Origin: Ktedonobacteraceae bacterium
GTDB taxonomy: Bacteria > Chloroflexota > Ktedonobacteria > Ktedonobacterales > Ktedonobacteraceae
Direction of reading: 5' to 3'
Assembly (NCBI GenBank): GCA_014896635.1
Contig: JADBKA010000020.1
Location: 1 to 33,205 of the forward strand
Length of the DNA: 33,205 nucleotides
Positions 8,092 to 16,235 of the stretch are shown here, piece by piece; position 1 is the stretch's first letter; each line of letters opens with the position of its first letter. Below the pieces are notes generated by a model that was not told the DNA's origin, did not search any database, and saw only the letters and a program-made list of their open reading frames with translations. Made by a program: the position numbers and the translations under genes.

Positions 8092-9900
8092 ATGATTGAT
8101 CCTGACCGCGAGTTAGAACCCAGATATCAGTCAATTACGACAACGCCTGACTGGTATCAGACAAATATTCCCTGCCAGGTAGGCTGTCCGGCTCATACCG
8201 ATGTTTCCACCTATATTGGCTTGATTTCGCAGGCGCGCTTTGATGAGGCGTACCTGTTGAACCGCAAAGCCAATGTGGTCCCCGGCGTGCTTGGACGCAC
8301 CTGTGCGCGTCCCTGTGAACCAGTCTGCCGGCGCAACAAGATCGACGGCAAACCCATTGCTATTTGCTGGCTGAAACGCGCAGCGGCAGACCACCGCGAG
8401 TATCGCCATCACGCGGAACGGCCCCCGGTCACGAAAAACAAAAAAGTGGCGATTGTCGGTGCAGGGTCTGCCGGTCTGGCCTGCGCGCGTGACCTGCGCG
8501 AGATGGGCTATCCTGTGACGATCTATGAGCAGTATCCCACTGCTGGTGGCGTCATGGTGAACGGCATTCCTACCTGGCGCCTGCCTCGTAGTGTGACGCG
8601 GGAAGAATGCGACGAATACATGGCCGATCTTGGTGTTGAGGTCAAGTATAATGTGCGCGTTGGACGCGATATCCAGGTCACTGACCTGCTCAAAGAGTAC
8701 GACGCTGTGTATCTGGCTGCCGGGTGCTATGTTCCCAATCCCCTGACCGGCCCCGATGGCAAGGTCATCCCCGGCGCAGATCTGCTCGGCATCGAGGATG
8801 GCATCAAGATGCTGGAGAAGACCAACTACGGTCAGCCTGTTTACGTAGGCAAGCGTGTAGCCGTGCTAGGATCGGGCTTTACTGCAATGGACTGCTGTCG
8901 CACTGCCATTCGTTATGGCGCCGAGAAGGTCTATGTTATGTACCGTCGTACAAAGGAAGAGGCCGGCTCAGACGAATATGAAGTCGATGAGGCGATGTTC
9001 GAGCACGTTGAATTTCAATACCTGGTCACGCAGGTGGCCGTGCTGAGCAATGACGGTGTGCATGTCAGTGGTATGCGCTTCATCCGCAACAAACTGGGTG
9101 ATCCCGATGCCAGTGGTCGCCGCCGCCCGGTGGCCATTCCCGGCACGGAATTCGAGATTGAGGTGGACACCGTCATCCCGGCCTTCGGCCAGTACAGCGA
9201 TGCTTCCTGGCTGCCAGCGAACGAGCTTGGCCTGGAAGTCAACAGGTACGGTGTGCCACTGGTCGATTACGATACCTGGATGACCAGCTACCCCGGCCTC
9301 TTTGCTGGCGGCGATTACACTCAGGGATCGCGCAACCTGATCTCGGCTATCGCCGATGGGCGCGATGCCGCTGCTGCCATCAATCGCTATCTGGGCGGCG
9401 TTGACAAGCCTGCCGAGCCAGCAGAAGAGATTGAACTGCCTGACTACCGGCGCGGCATGGTCGATAACTATGAGTCGATCCCGCACCAGATGATTCCGTC
9501 TCTGCCCCTCAAGGAACGCTACAGCTACACACGCGAGACAGAGACAGGCTACAGTCCTGAAGAGGCCGTCATCCAGGCTCGCCGCTGCTTGCAGTGCCAG
9601 TTGAATATTATGATCGACCCTTCGATCTGTATTCTCTGTTCGGGCTGTGTCGATATCTGTCCTTATGACTGCATCAGCATGGAAGGTCTCTCGCGCGTCG
9701 TCAAGGGCGATCCGTTGCACCAGGGTACGGAGAGCTGGCAGGGTGGCGCTGACATGATCATCGACGAAGAGAAGTGTATCCGCTGTGGCCTGTGCATTGT
9801 GCGCTGTCCAACGGATGCGATCTCGATGGTACAGTTTGAGGTCGCCAGCCCCAATGACCGCTGGACCGTCTCCAAGATCCCGGTGATCAATGTGAGATGA
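8092..9900 (+). CDS. GltD-like NAD(P)-linked FAD oxidoreductase with C-terminal 2[4Fe-4S] ferredoxin domain
   Basis: The 602-residue protein has three parts. The N-terminal Fe-S region resembles the small subunit of glutamate synthase (cysteines 28, 32, 71, 75, 79; CQVGCPAHT and CARPCEPVC). Next come FAD- and NAD(P)-binding folds (VAIVGAGSAGLACARDL at 119-135, VAVLGSGFTAMDCC about 100 residues later). The C-terminal double ferredoxin has CILCSGCVDICP and CIRCGLCIVRCP. Such proteins move electrons between NAD(P)H, FAD and Fe-S partners. With no gltB-like large subunit or dehydrogenase beside it, the partner is unknown; candidates are an AegA-like or NfnB-like electron-transfer role. I chose ATG 8092 (MIDPDREL) because AGGAAAGG precedes it; an upstream in-frame ATG at 8053 lacks this. 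Confidence 0.9.
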   Translation: MIDPDRELEPRYQSITTTPDWYQTNIPCQVGCPAHTDVSTYIGLISQARFDEAYLLNRKANVVPGVLGRTCARPCEPVCRRNKIDGKPIAICWLKRAAADHREYRHHAERPPVTKNKKVAIVGAGSAGLACARDLREMGYPVTIYEQYPTAGGVMVNGIPTWRLPRSVTREECDEYMADLGVEVKYNVRVGRDIQVTDLLKEYDAVYLAAGCYVPNPLTGPDGKVIPGADLLGIEDGIKMLEKTNYGQPVYVGKRVAVLGSGFTAMDCCRTAIRYGAEKVYVMYRRTKEEAGSDEYEVDEAMFEHVEFQYLVTQVAVLSNDGVHVSGMRFIRNKLGDPDASGRRRPVAIPGTEFEIEVDTVIPAFGQYSDASWLPANELGLEVNRYGVPLVDYDTWMTSYPGLFAGGDYTQGSRNLISAIADGRDAAAAINRYLGGVDKPAEPAEEIELPDYRRGMVDNYESIPHQMIPSLPLKERYSYTRETETGYSPEEAVIQARRCLQCQLNIMIDPSICILCSGCVDICPYDCISMEGLSRVVKGDPLHQGTESWQGGADMIIDEEKCIRCGLCIVRCPTDAISMVQFEVASPNDRWTVSKIPVINVR

Positions 9901-9915
9901 TCAGGCAGAAGTCAC

Positions 9916-9948
9916 AAACAGCAGGGAATAACACCCCCTGCTGTTTTT
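9916..9948 (+). terminator. Intrinsic terminator after the flavoprotein gene
   Basis: AAACAGCAGGG (9916-9926) pairs perfectly with CCCTGCTGTTT (9936-9946) around a nine-base loop. A T-run overlaps and follows the 3' arm. Confidence 0.92.
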
Positions 9949-9980
9949 CTCTTGTTTTCCCGCTGTGAGAGGACATTTCT

Positions 9981-10538
9981 ATGCGATCCGACTCGGTACG
10001 TCTTAGCAAGGCTGTCTCCTATGCCCTGCGCCATCATCCTGAGGAGTTCGGACTCAGGCTCGATAAAGATGGATGGGTGCCTGTCAACGATCTGCTGGTA
10101 GCCTTACGCCAGCGTCACAGCTCCTGGCAGGATCTCACTCCAGACGACCTTGCCGAGATGATCGCGCGCTCAGAGAAGCCGCGCTTCGAGATGCGCGATG
10201 GTCGCATTCGTGCCTTCTATGGTCACTCTATTGCGCAAAAAATACATAAAACGCCCTCTCTGCCACCTGCTGTGCTCTATCATGGAACTACTCCTCAGGC
10301 ATCCCGTACCATTCTCCAGCAGGGACTGAAGCCCATGCGTCGCCAGTATGTCCATCTCTCCACTGACCTCGCCACTGCTCGCCGCGTTGCGCTACGCCGT
10401 ACCTCTACGCCGGTCATTTTACGTATTGATGCCCGCACGGCTCACCAGCACGGAATCTTGTTCTATCCTGGGAACAGCCAGGTCTGGCTGGCTGATCCTA
10501 TTCCGCCCACATTCATCTCTGAGCAGACTGGCGCATAA
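9981..10538 (+). CDS. kptA: RNA 2'-phosphotransferase (Tpt1/KptA family)
   Basis: Tpt1/KptA removes an internal RNA 2'-phosphate by transferring it to NAD+. In eukaryotes this finishes tRNA splicing; the bacterial substrate is not settled. The 185-residue length is normal. The N-terminal winged-helix part reads LSKAVSYALRHHPEEFGL and DGWVPVNDLL. The ADP-ribosyl-transfer part contains LYHGTTPQASRTILQQGL, YVHLSTDLATA and VILRIDA. GAGAGGAC precedes the ATG. It has its own transcription unit, starting just after the terminator at 9916-9948. Confidence 0.95.
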   Translation: MRSDSVRLSKAVSYALRHHPEEFGLRLDKDGWVPVNDLLVALRQRHSSWQDLTPDDLAEMIARSEKPRFEMRDGRIRAFYGHSIAQKIHKTPSLPPAVLYHGTTPQASRTILQQGLKPMRRQYVHLSTDLATARRVALRRTSTPVILRIDARTAHQHGILFYPGNSQVWLADPIPPTFISEQTGA

Positions 10539-10760
10539 ACTCCAGCGCGACACGATCAGCCCCCTCTCAAGTCTTCCTGTAAACGGGACTTCAGGCGCGT
10601 GACAAATCGGCATTTCTGGCGTATCTTTCTCTGGAGAGAATAGAGGTACACCACACTGATAGTTTTGTATACCAGTGAAGTGACGCCGGACCTGCTGTGG
10701 CCTCGTTCTTGCTTTCCTCGCTAATTATAGCTGACTGAGCGGTCCATCTGGAGAAAGAAG

Positions 10761-12203
10761 ATGACGAAGAAGTTTCCCATTCTTGCATTTGAACGTTTCC
10801 GTCGCCTGCAATGGAAATTAACCATCTCGTACCTGATCACCAGTGTGACCGTCCTATGTCTGCTTGAAATACTGTCTATCCTGATCGTCTATGCTGTAGC
10901 TACCAGCGGAATTAAGACAACGCTTGAGAACCGCACTCAAACTATTGCGCGAATTGCTAGTCCAGCCTTTCTCACGCCGGAAGCCAGTCGCCAGCAGTTT
11001 CAGGCGGTGTGGGATCTGATGCAGCAATATGACCCGGCATTTCAGGGGTATCTTGCCGTCGTTGACACTCATGAACAGGTGGTGGTCGCAGCGGGCAGTC
11101 AGGGCAGTCAGGCTCCGGCAACTGGTTATGCTATATGGTCAGGGCTGCCGGCGAGCGTCCGGCATTCTCTTCAGGAGACGCTTTCCACTCCTCAAAGGAG
11201 TATACAGCGCACCTTGTTTGAGCAGGACAGCGTGTATGTTGTTGCTCCGCTGCCGAAGCAAGAAACCATCAGAGGGGCGCTGATCGTCAAGGGACAGTAC
11301 ATGCGATCTCCTACGGTGCTAAGTGCGCTCCTGTTCTTTGGAGTGAGTGCCGTCGTTTTCTTTTTTGGCGCGGGCGTGGTGGGCCTGGCCTTTGGCGTTG
11401 TCACGGCGCGCGGCCTGGTACGCCGTCTTCAACGCATTGTGAGTGCCGTCAATGGCTGGAGCCGGGGCGATTTTTCCATTTTCGTCAGCGATTCTTCCAG
11501 CGATGAACTGGGGCAACTGGTGCGCCGCCTTAACCAGATGGCGCGGCAGCTCCAGCAGTTGCTCAGGACGCGCCTGGATCTGGCGATTCTGGAAGAGCGC
11601 CAGCGACTGGCCCGCGACCTGCACGATAGTATCAAGCAGCAAGTCTTTGCAGTCTCCTTACACGTGAGTACGACAAAAGCGTTGTTGGGACGGAATGAGC
11701 AGGCGGCACAGACGCAACTAAACAAAGCAGAAGAGCTGATTCAGCAGGCTCAGCGCGAACTAACGACGCTGATCCGCGAATTACGCCCGGTTGCCCTGGA
11801 AGGCAAAAGCCTGGCAGAGGCTCTTCAGGAATATGTGCGCCTCTGGCAGGAACAAACAGGGATTGCTGTCGAACTGAAAGTGGAGGGGGAAGCAGAAGTG
11901 CCACTGGCGCTTGAGAACGCCTTCTTTCGCATCACGCAGGAGGGACTGGCAAACGTCGCACGCCACAGTCAGGCCAGTGCTGTAAAACTTCGCCTCACAT
12001 ATGCGGATATAGTGACGCTTTCCATCAGCGACAACGGACGCGGCTTTGATGCGGAGAGTGGGGATCATCAGGGGTTTGGTCTCTTATCCATGCGTGAGCG
12101 AGTTCAGGCGCTTGGCGGTCATCTCTCCATCCAGAGTGAAAGAGGCAAGGGAACGACAATTACTGCTCGCTGTAAGCCAACACAAAATGATGCTTCTTTG
12201 TAA
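10761..12203 (+). CDS. Membrane sensor histidine kinase, NarL-type (HisKA_3)
   Basis: This is a two-component sensor of 480 residues. It has TM1 (about 21-46), an extracytoplasmic sensor domain (47-182), TM2 (about 187-216) and a HAMP linker (to about 265). The dimerisation/phosphoacceptor segment ERQRLARDLHDSIKQQ carries His288. The ATP-binding domain shows ENAFFRITQEGLANVARHS, ISDNGRGFD, GFGLLSMRERV and GKGTTI. The sensed signal cannot be read from the sequence. The response regulator gene begins 38 bases downstream, so the pair is one operon. AGAAAGAAG precedes the ATG. Confidence 0.95.
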   Translation: MTKKFPILAFERFRRLQWKLTISYLITSVTVLCLLEILSILIVYAVATSGIKTTLENRTQTIARIASPAFLTPEASRQQFQAVWDLMQQYDPAFQGYLAVVDTHEQVVVAAGSQGSQAPATGYAIWSGLPASVRHSLQETLSTPQRSIQRTLFEQDSVYVVAPLPKQETIRGALIVKGQYMRSPTVLSALLFFGVSAVVFFFGAGVVGLAFGVVTARGLVRRLQRIVSAVNGWSRGDFSIFVSDSSSDELGQLVRRLNQMARQLQQLLRTRLDLAILEERQRLARDLHDSIKQQVFAVSLHVSTTKALLGRNEQAAQTQLNKAEELIQQAQRELTTLIRELRPVALEGKSLAEALQEYVRLWQEQTGIAVELKVEGEAEVPLALENAFFRITQEGLANVARHSQASAVKLRLTYADIVTLSISDNGRGFDAESGDHQGFGLLSMRERVQALGGHLSIQSERGKGTTITARCKPTQNDASL

Positions 12204-12241
12204 GTAAAAAGTAAGAGCGAATAATTCAGGAGATAGGCAGG

Positions 12242-12901
12242 ATGACAGAAGTGGAACGAATCAGCATACTGATTGTAGATGACCATGCGATTGTGCGCGA
12301 GGGGATACGTGCGTTTTTGGACGTGCAGCCTGATTGTAGTGTGGTTGGTGAAGCCGGATCGGGAGAGGCCGCAGTGCAGATGGCCGCCGAACAGGTTCCC
12401 GACGTTGTGCTTATGGACCTGGTGATGCCTGGCATGGATGGTGTAGAGGCCATACGCCGCGTCAAACAGGTCAGCCCGCATTCGCAGGTAATCGCACTAA
12501 CCTCATTCCATGACGATGTACATATTTTTCCTGCTTTGCGAGCCGGTGCGCTCTCCTATATTCTCAAGGATATTCCCCCGGTTGAGCTGGTAGAGGTTGT
12601 GCGCAAGGCCGCACATGGGGAGTCGGTGCTCCATCCTCGTGTAGCGGCACGAGTGGTGCAGGAAGTGCGCGGCACCAGGCAGGCGGCTCCTAATCCCTTT
12701 GTCGAATTGAGCGAGCGGGAACTCGAAGTTCTGCGCCTGATCGCCGGCGGCCTCTCCAATGCCGAGATTGCAGCGCGACTCACCATCAGCGAAAAGACAG
12801 TCAAGGGGCATGTGAGCAATATTCTGAGCAAGCTGCATCTGATGGACCGCACCCAGGCCGCCGTTTTTGCCTGGCAGCAAGGACTCATCCGCCACGAGTG
12901 A
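12242..12901 (+). CDS. NarL/LuxR-family response regulator
   Basis: The 219-residue protein has a receiver domain with Asp13/Asp14 (IVDDHAIVREG), phosphoacceptor Asp59 (VVLMDLVMPGMDG) and Lys109 (SYILKD). A LuxR-type HTH follows: LSERELEVLRLIAGGLSNAE and TISEKTVKGHVSNILSKL. It is the evident partner of the kinase directly upstream and is most like the LiaR/DegU group. AGGAGATAGGCAGG precedes the ATG. The next gene on the same strand, a membrane protein at 13134, is a plausible target, but no operator was identified. Confidence 0.95.
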   Translation: MTEVERISILIVDDHAIVREGIRAFLDVQPDCSVVGEAGSGEAAVQMAAEQVPDVVLMDLVMPGMDGVEAIRRVKQVSPHSQVIALTSFHDDVHIFPALRAGALSYILKDIPPVELVEVVRKAAHGESVLHPRVAARVVQEVRGTRQAAPNPFVELSERELEVLRLIAGGLSNAEIAARLTISEKTVKGHVSNILSKLHLMDRTQAAVFAWQQGLIRHE

Positions 12902-13133
12902 GCATCTCTGCGTCGCATGTCTTGCCCTGAACAGGACCGGAGACGCATTACAAAAAGCCTTCTGTGTCCTATCCTAAGAACAGTCAATGCGTGTGGTTCT
13001 GGACCCGGCTCCCACGCTCTAACATTGCCGGGGCAGACAGTGCTTTTGAGGGAGCAGACTGTAGTCAGAACGCCATGACAACATGATGTAGGTATTATGC
13101 TGATAGAATACAGAAATAAGAGAGAGGTGTAAA

Positions 13134-14198
13134 ATGAAATATACATCAACGTCGCTAAAAGAGCACGCGGGGATAAATCTCAAGGGCTGGCCTGCCTGGA
13201 TTGGCGCTCTTGCTCTGGTATGGTCGGCGCTTTATGGAGCACTGCATCTCTACTGGCTGCTTAGTGGGGAAGGCTATCCCTTTGGGAAAAGCAGCGACCT
13301 GGGACCATTCACTCCCGTCGTCACCTACCTTCCGGCTCAGGTTGGGGGGAGTCTGTTTGTCATACTGTGTCTGCTGGGTGTCCTGATAGGCATTGCCATG
13401 TGGCAGACCTGGGGAAGAGTGCTGCCGCGCTGGTTTGTCCTGGCCTATAGCTGGGGATTTGCCGCCGGTCTGCTTCTCTTTGTGCCTGATACCAGGCTGA
13501 TTGCGGCTATGGCCTACGCTTTCTTATTCAAATTTGCCTTTACCTGGCAAATGCTCAACCAGGTCATCTGTCTTCTCGGCGCGCTCCTCTGGGGCTTTGC
13601 CGCCGTTGTCTATCAACGAAAAATGCGCCATACCTGCCTTTATTGTGGCCGAACGGGGCATGATGGCTCTTTTTTCCTGGTGCGCTGGAGGCGATGGATT
13701 ACTGTTCTGGCAGCTCTTGCGCCTCTTCCCTACGCACTTATACGCTGGGCCTGGGCGCTCAATATCCCTCTGGGAGTTGATTCGCAGTTCTTGCCGGAAT
13801 TTTCCAGAGTCAATCCGATGGCGACCATTACTGAATGGACTTTTGGAGCACTCTGTATCGGTGGAGGACTTCTCACGCTTGGCCTGATTCAGAAATGGGG
13901 AGAGATCTTCCCACGCTGGTTTCCATTCATTGGCGGTAAGAACGTCCCGGTCCTGCTGGCGGTCCTTCCCGCCTCACTGGTAGCCATTGCCGTTACTGCC
14001 GCCGGCTTTGTTTTCACCTACTCTTTTATCGCAGTGATGCTGCACCTTGTCCCGGTGGAAGGCATCTTCGTCGGCCAGCTCTGGGGAGCAGTTGGACCGA
14101 CGCTGCTGTGGATACCCTGGGGAGTCGCGCTTGGCCTGGCGACCATCGCCTATGCTTACCGTCGTCGAGGCCGCTGCAAGCACTGTGGTCTGGCATAA
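13134..14198 (+). CDS. Twofold-repeated polytopic membrane protein with a CxxC after each half
   Basis: The 354-residue protein has about eight to ten hydrophobic segments and looks duplicated. Each half contains a WG-x-x-x-PRWF turn (WGRVLPRWF at 93-101; WGEIFPRWFP around 272-281) followed by more helices. Each half ends in basic residues and a zinc-ribbon-like pair: CLYCGRTGHDG (C168/C171) and CKHCGLA (C348/C351). The two CxxC pairs could together bind one metal ion at the cytoplasmic face; this is inferred. No characterised family is recognised. AGAGAGGTG precedes the ATG and a strong terminator follows. Its position after a two-component pair suggests it may belong to that stimulon. Confidence 0.85.
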   Translation: MKYTSTSLKEHAGINLKGWPAWIGALALVWSALYGALHLYWLLSGEGYPFGKSSDLGPFTPVVTYLPAQVGGSLFVILCLLGVLIGIAMWQTWGRVLPRWFVLAYSWGFAAGLLLFVPDTRLIAAMAYAFLFKFAFTWQMLNQVICLLGALLWGFAAVVYQRKMRHTCLYCGRTGHDGSFFLVRWRRWITVLAALAPLPYALIRWAWALNIPLGVDSQFLPEFSRVNPMATITEWTFGALCIGGGLLTLGLIQKWGEIFPRWFPFIGGKNVPVLLAVLPASLVAIAVTAAGFVFTYSFIAVMLHLVPVEGIFVGQLWGAVGPTLLWIPWGVALGLATIAYAYRRRGRCKHCGLA

Positions 14199-14201
14199 CG
14201 C

Positions 14202-14236
14202 AAGAGAGGCTCGAAAAGAGCCTCTCTTCAGTTTTT
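14202..14236 (+). terminator. Intrinsic terminator after the 13134-14198 gene
   Basis: AAGAGAGGCTC (14202-14212) pairs perfectly with GAGCCTCTCTT (14218-14228) around GAAAA, followed after CAG by TTTTTCTTT. It lies between two convergent genes. Confidence 0.93.
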
Positions 14237-14288
14237 CTTTATCTCATCCTGATTTATAACGCTCTTGCTTGCTTTGTCGTTGTCGTTG

Positions 14289-15155
14289 TCAAGAAGAAAT
14301 CGAAGTAGCTCTGGTGCGCATAAACTCCAGCACGACGCGATCAATGCGCGCATCCTCGATCCAGCGCTCTTCCAGATTCTCGCGTCCGCTGAACTGGCGT
14401 AGCGCCTCGCGCGTTGCATCATCATACACGCCGTTGAGTGGGCCACGATAATCTCCTGTGCGTGCCAGGATCGTTTGCAGTTCACGGGCAATACTCTGAT
14501 CAATGGTGAGAATGTCGGCAGGATCGGTCGGGAAGAGATAGAGCTTATGCAATTGCAAGAGACGCTGTAGCTCCTGTATGGGAGTGGGATGATCGTCAAC
14601 GCGCAGGTCGATAAAACGGTCGGTATAGCCGCCGTAGCCACCCTGTTCGCGCACCACCAGCAGAGCTGCCGATTGCTGGCCCCGGCTATCTCCGCCGGCT
14701 TCCTGGCCTGCTGCCAGTGCTGCCAGCAGGCGATCACAGAGCAGGCCCGGTGTCTCTTCAAAAGTGCGCGCCATTGCCAGCACGGTATCTTCACCTACCA
14801 GGATATTACCTTGACAGGCGTAGTGCTCGCCGGTCCTGCCACCGGCCCAGGGAAAACAGTGTGCGCCGGTATAGGTGGCCGGAGAGCCGCTTGCTCCAAC
14901 GATGCCTACCTGCCGTTCTGCTCGTCCCTCATCATCCTGCAATAGCCTGTCGAGCGTTTCCTGTGCTGACAGACCACTGGCTAAAAGCTCCAGGCCGCGT
15001 GGTCCAAAGCTGGTATTGGCCCAGGCTTGAGTAGCAATAGCTCCTACGCCGGCCCTGGCCCAGGGAACGACTGCGCCGACGGCCAGAAACTTGGATTGCA
15101 CCGCGATACCCCATTCTTCTCGTTCAGGATCGCGTGCCACAATTGAAAATGTCAT
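14289..15155 (-). CDS. DUF1028-family protein with a C-terminal peptidoglycan-binding-like domain
   Basis: DUF1028 proteins have an Ntn-hydrolase-like fold and no firmly established reaction. Hallmarks here are MTFSIVARDPEREEWGIAVQ at the start, AVGAVVPWARAGVGAIATQA (26-45), ALAAGQEAGGDSRGQQSAAL (about 165-184) and YTDRFIDLRVDDH. From about residue 240 the sequence (LARTGDYRGPLNGVYDD, ATREALRQF) matches the small peptidoglycan-binding helix bundle often joined to DUF1028. No signal peptide is visible, so a cell-wall location is doubtful. The gene converges on the 13134-14198 gene. GGGAG lies upstream of the ATG at rather long spacing. Confidence 0.9.
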   Translation of the reverse strand: MTFSIVARDPEREEWGIAVQSKFLAVGAVVPWARAGVGAIATQAWANTSFGPRGLELLASGLSAQETLDRLLQDDEGRAERQVGIVGASGSPATYTGAHCFPWAGGRTGEHYACQGNILVGEDTVLAMARTFEETPGLLCDRLLAALAAGQEAGGDSRGQQSAALLVVREQGGYGGYTDRFIDLRVDDHPTPIQELQRLLQLHKLYLFPTDPADILTIDQSIARELQTILARTGDYRGPLNGVYDDATREALRQFSGRENLEERWIEDARIDRVVLEFMRTRATSISS

Positions 15156-15569
15156 CTGCTTTATTTCTCCCTGTCAAAAGCTTACGCTGCAATTATATCG
15201 CTCTTCCCTCTCCTCTGTACAGGAAGCAGAAAGCTACCCAGGACTTTTCAGTTTCCCTTTTCCCCATCTCTCGCAAGAAAGAAAAAGAGGGGAAAAAGGT
15301 TTTCGGAGGCCCCCCTTTATAAAAAAGAGGTAGCCAGCTAACTTGACTTTTCGGAGAAATTTTTGCAAAATAATGAGAAGCCTGATCAATGAGAGAAGTA
15401 AGTCCTGTGAAGACGTATACTCTTAAGGAGACGGCGAGTGTACCACCGATCATGTGTATCTTCTCCTGTTCCCACGCGCGGGCCGAAAACTCAAGGATGC
15501 TATGCTAGCCAGGTGCCTGACGGCTTGCTACTTCGGAGAAGATAACGCGGATCTCTGCAAGGAGCAATG
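15156..15569. other. Intergenic region before the ECF sigma gene
   Basis: No gene is supported here. The left part carries a palindromic element (15232-15339). A possible rightward promoter is TTGACT (15343-15348), 17 bases, CAAAAT (15366-15371). If so, the sigma mRNA has a leader of nearly 200 bases. AAGGAG sits just before the sigma start. Confidence 0.45.
15232..15339. repeat. Palindromic intergenic element 1
   Basis: The outer arms AGCTACC (15232-15238) and GGTAGCCAGCT (15329-15339) enclose an inner inverted repeat. Its arms are CCTTTTCCCCATCTCT (15256-15271) and AGAGGGGAAAAAGG (15286-15299). Composition and layout resemble the elements at 21227-21342 and 25905-25960. Confidence 0.6.
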
Positions 15570-16235
15570 ATGGTGCGACATGAGTGGTCTGACGAAGACC
15601 TTGCCCGGCGGTTAATTGCGCGGGACCCCGAGGCATTGGAGGCACTGATTGCCAGGTATTCTCGGGAATTATTTTATTTTATCCGTCTCGTTTTGAATGG
15701 CGTTGGGGTAGCCCAGGATGCCGAAGAGTGTGTGAATGACCTCTTCGTGGCCGTCTGGCAGGAAATTGATACGTTCGATGCCAGTCGCGGAACCCTGCGA
15801 ACCTGGCTCACGATGCGCGCTAAGTACATAGCTCTGGATCGTAGACGCCAGTTGTGCCGCCGTCAGACACATAATTTACAGGTAGCTGATGAGAATAGAC
15901 AATGGCGCTCATCAGATAGTAACCAGAGTCGAAATACCAGCGGATGGGGATATGAGCACGAGAACCGCGCTGCGCTCCCTCCTCATCCAGAAGCCAGCAT
16001 GGAACATCTGCTGGAACAAAGTGAGAGACGCGAAGAACTGCGCCTTGCCCTGGCGACGTTGCCTGAGCTTGACCGCTATTTGATTTACCAGCGGTATTTT
16101 AAGTATGCTACGACGGAGGAGCTGGCAGCAAAGACGGGCCTGACCCGCCATGCTGTGGATACTCGACTCTGGCGAGCGCGAAAAAGCCTACGCAACGCGC
16201 TCAAGGAGCATGTCCATGAATACGAGCGAATTTGA
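15570..16235 (+). CDS. ECF-type RNA polymerase sigma factor
   Basis: The 221-residue protein has a sigma region 2 (about residues 8-95: ARRLIARDPEALEALIARYS, DAEECVNDLFVAVW, GTLRTWLTMRAKYIALDRRR). A polar linker follows, then a sigma region 4 HTH (about 150-212: LATLPELDRYLIYQRYF, TTEELAAKTGLTRHAVDTRL, WRARKSL). It should direct RNA polymerase to a specific promoter set. Two ATGs are adjacent (15567 and 15570); the second is five bases past GGAG and is preferred. The 3' end overlaps the next gene by 20 bases, indicating translational coupling with a likely controlling partner. Confidence 0.93.
   Translation: MVRHEWSDEDLARRLIARDPEALEALIARYSRELFYFIRLVLNGVGVAQDAEECVNDLFVAVWQEIDTFDASRGTLRTWLTMRAKYIALDRRRQLCRRQTHNLQVADENRQWRSSDSNQSRNTSGWGYEHENRAALPPHPEASMEHLLEQSERREELRLALATLPELDRYLIYQRYFKYATTEELAAKTGLTRHAVDTRLWRARKSLRNALKEHVHEYERI

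Noticed and set aside
7649..8095. Plus-strand open frame of 148 codons between hutU and the flavoprotein gene
   Set aside because: It overlaps the 5' part of hutU antisense, crosses the promoter region and has no recognisable sequence.
8968..9720. Minus-strand open frame of 250 codons
   Set aside because: It lies wholly inside the flavoprotein gene on the other strand; it shows no family signature and looks like a GC-driven shadow frame.
12902..12960. TGCGTC/GACGCA hairpin after the response regulator gene
   Set aside because: The stem is short, the loop is large and no T-run follows, so a terminator is not supported.
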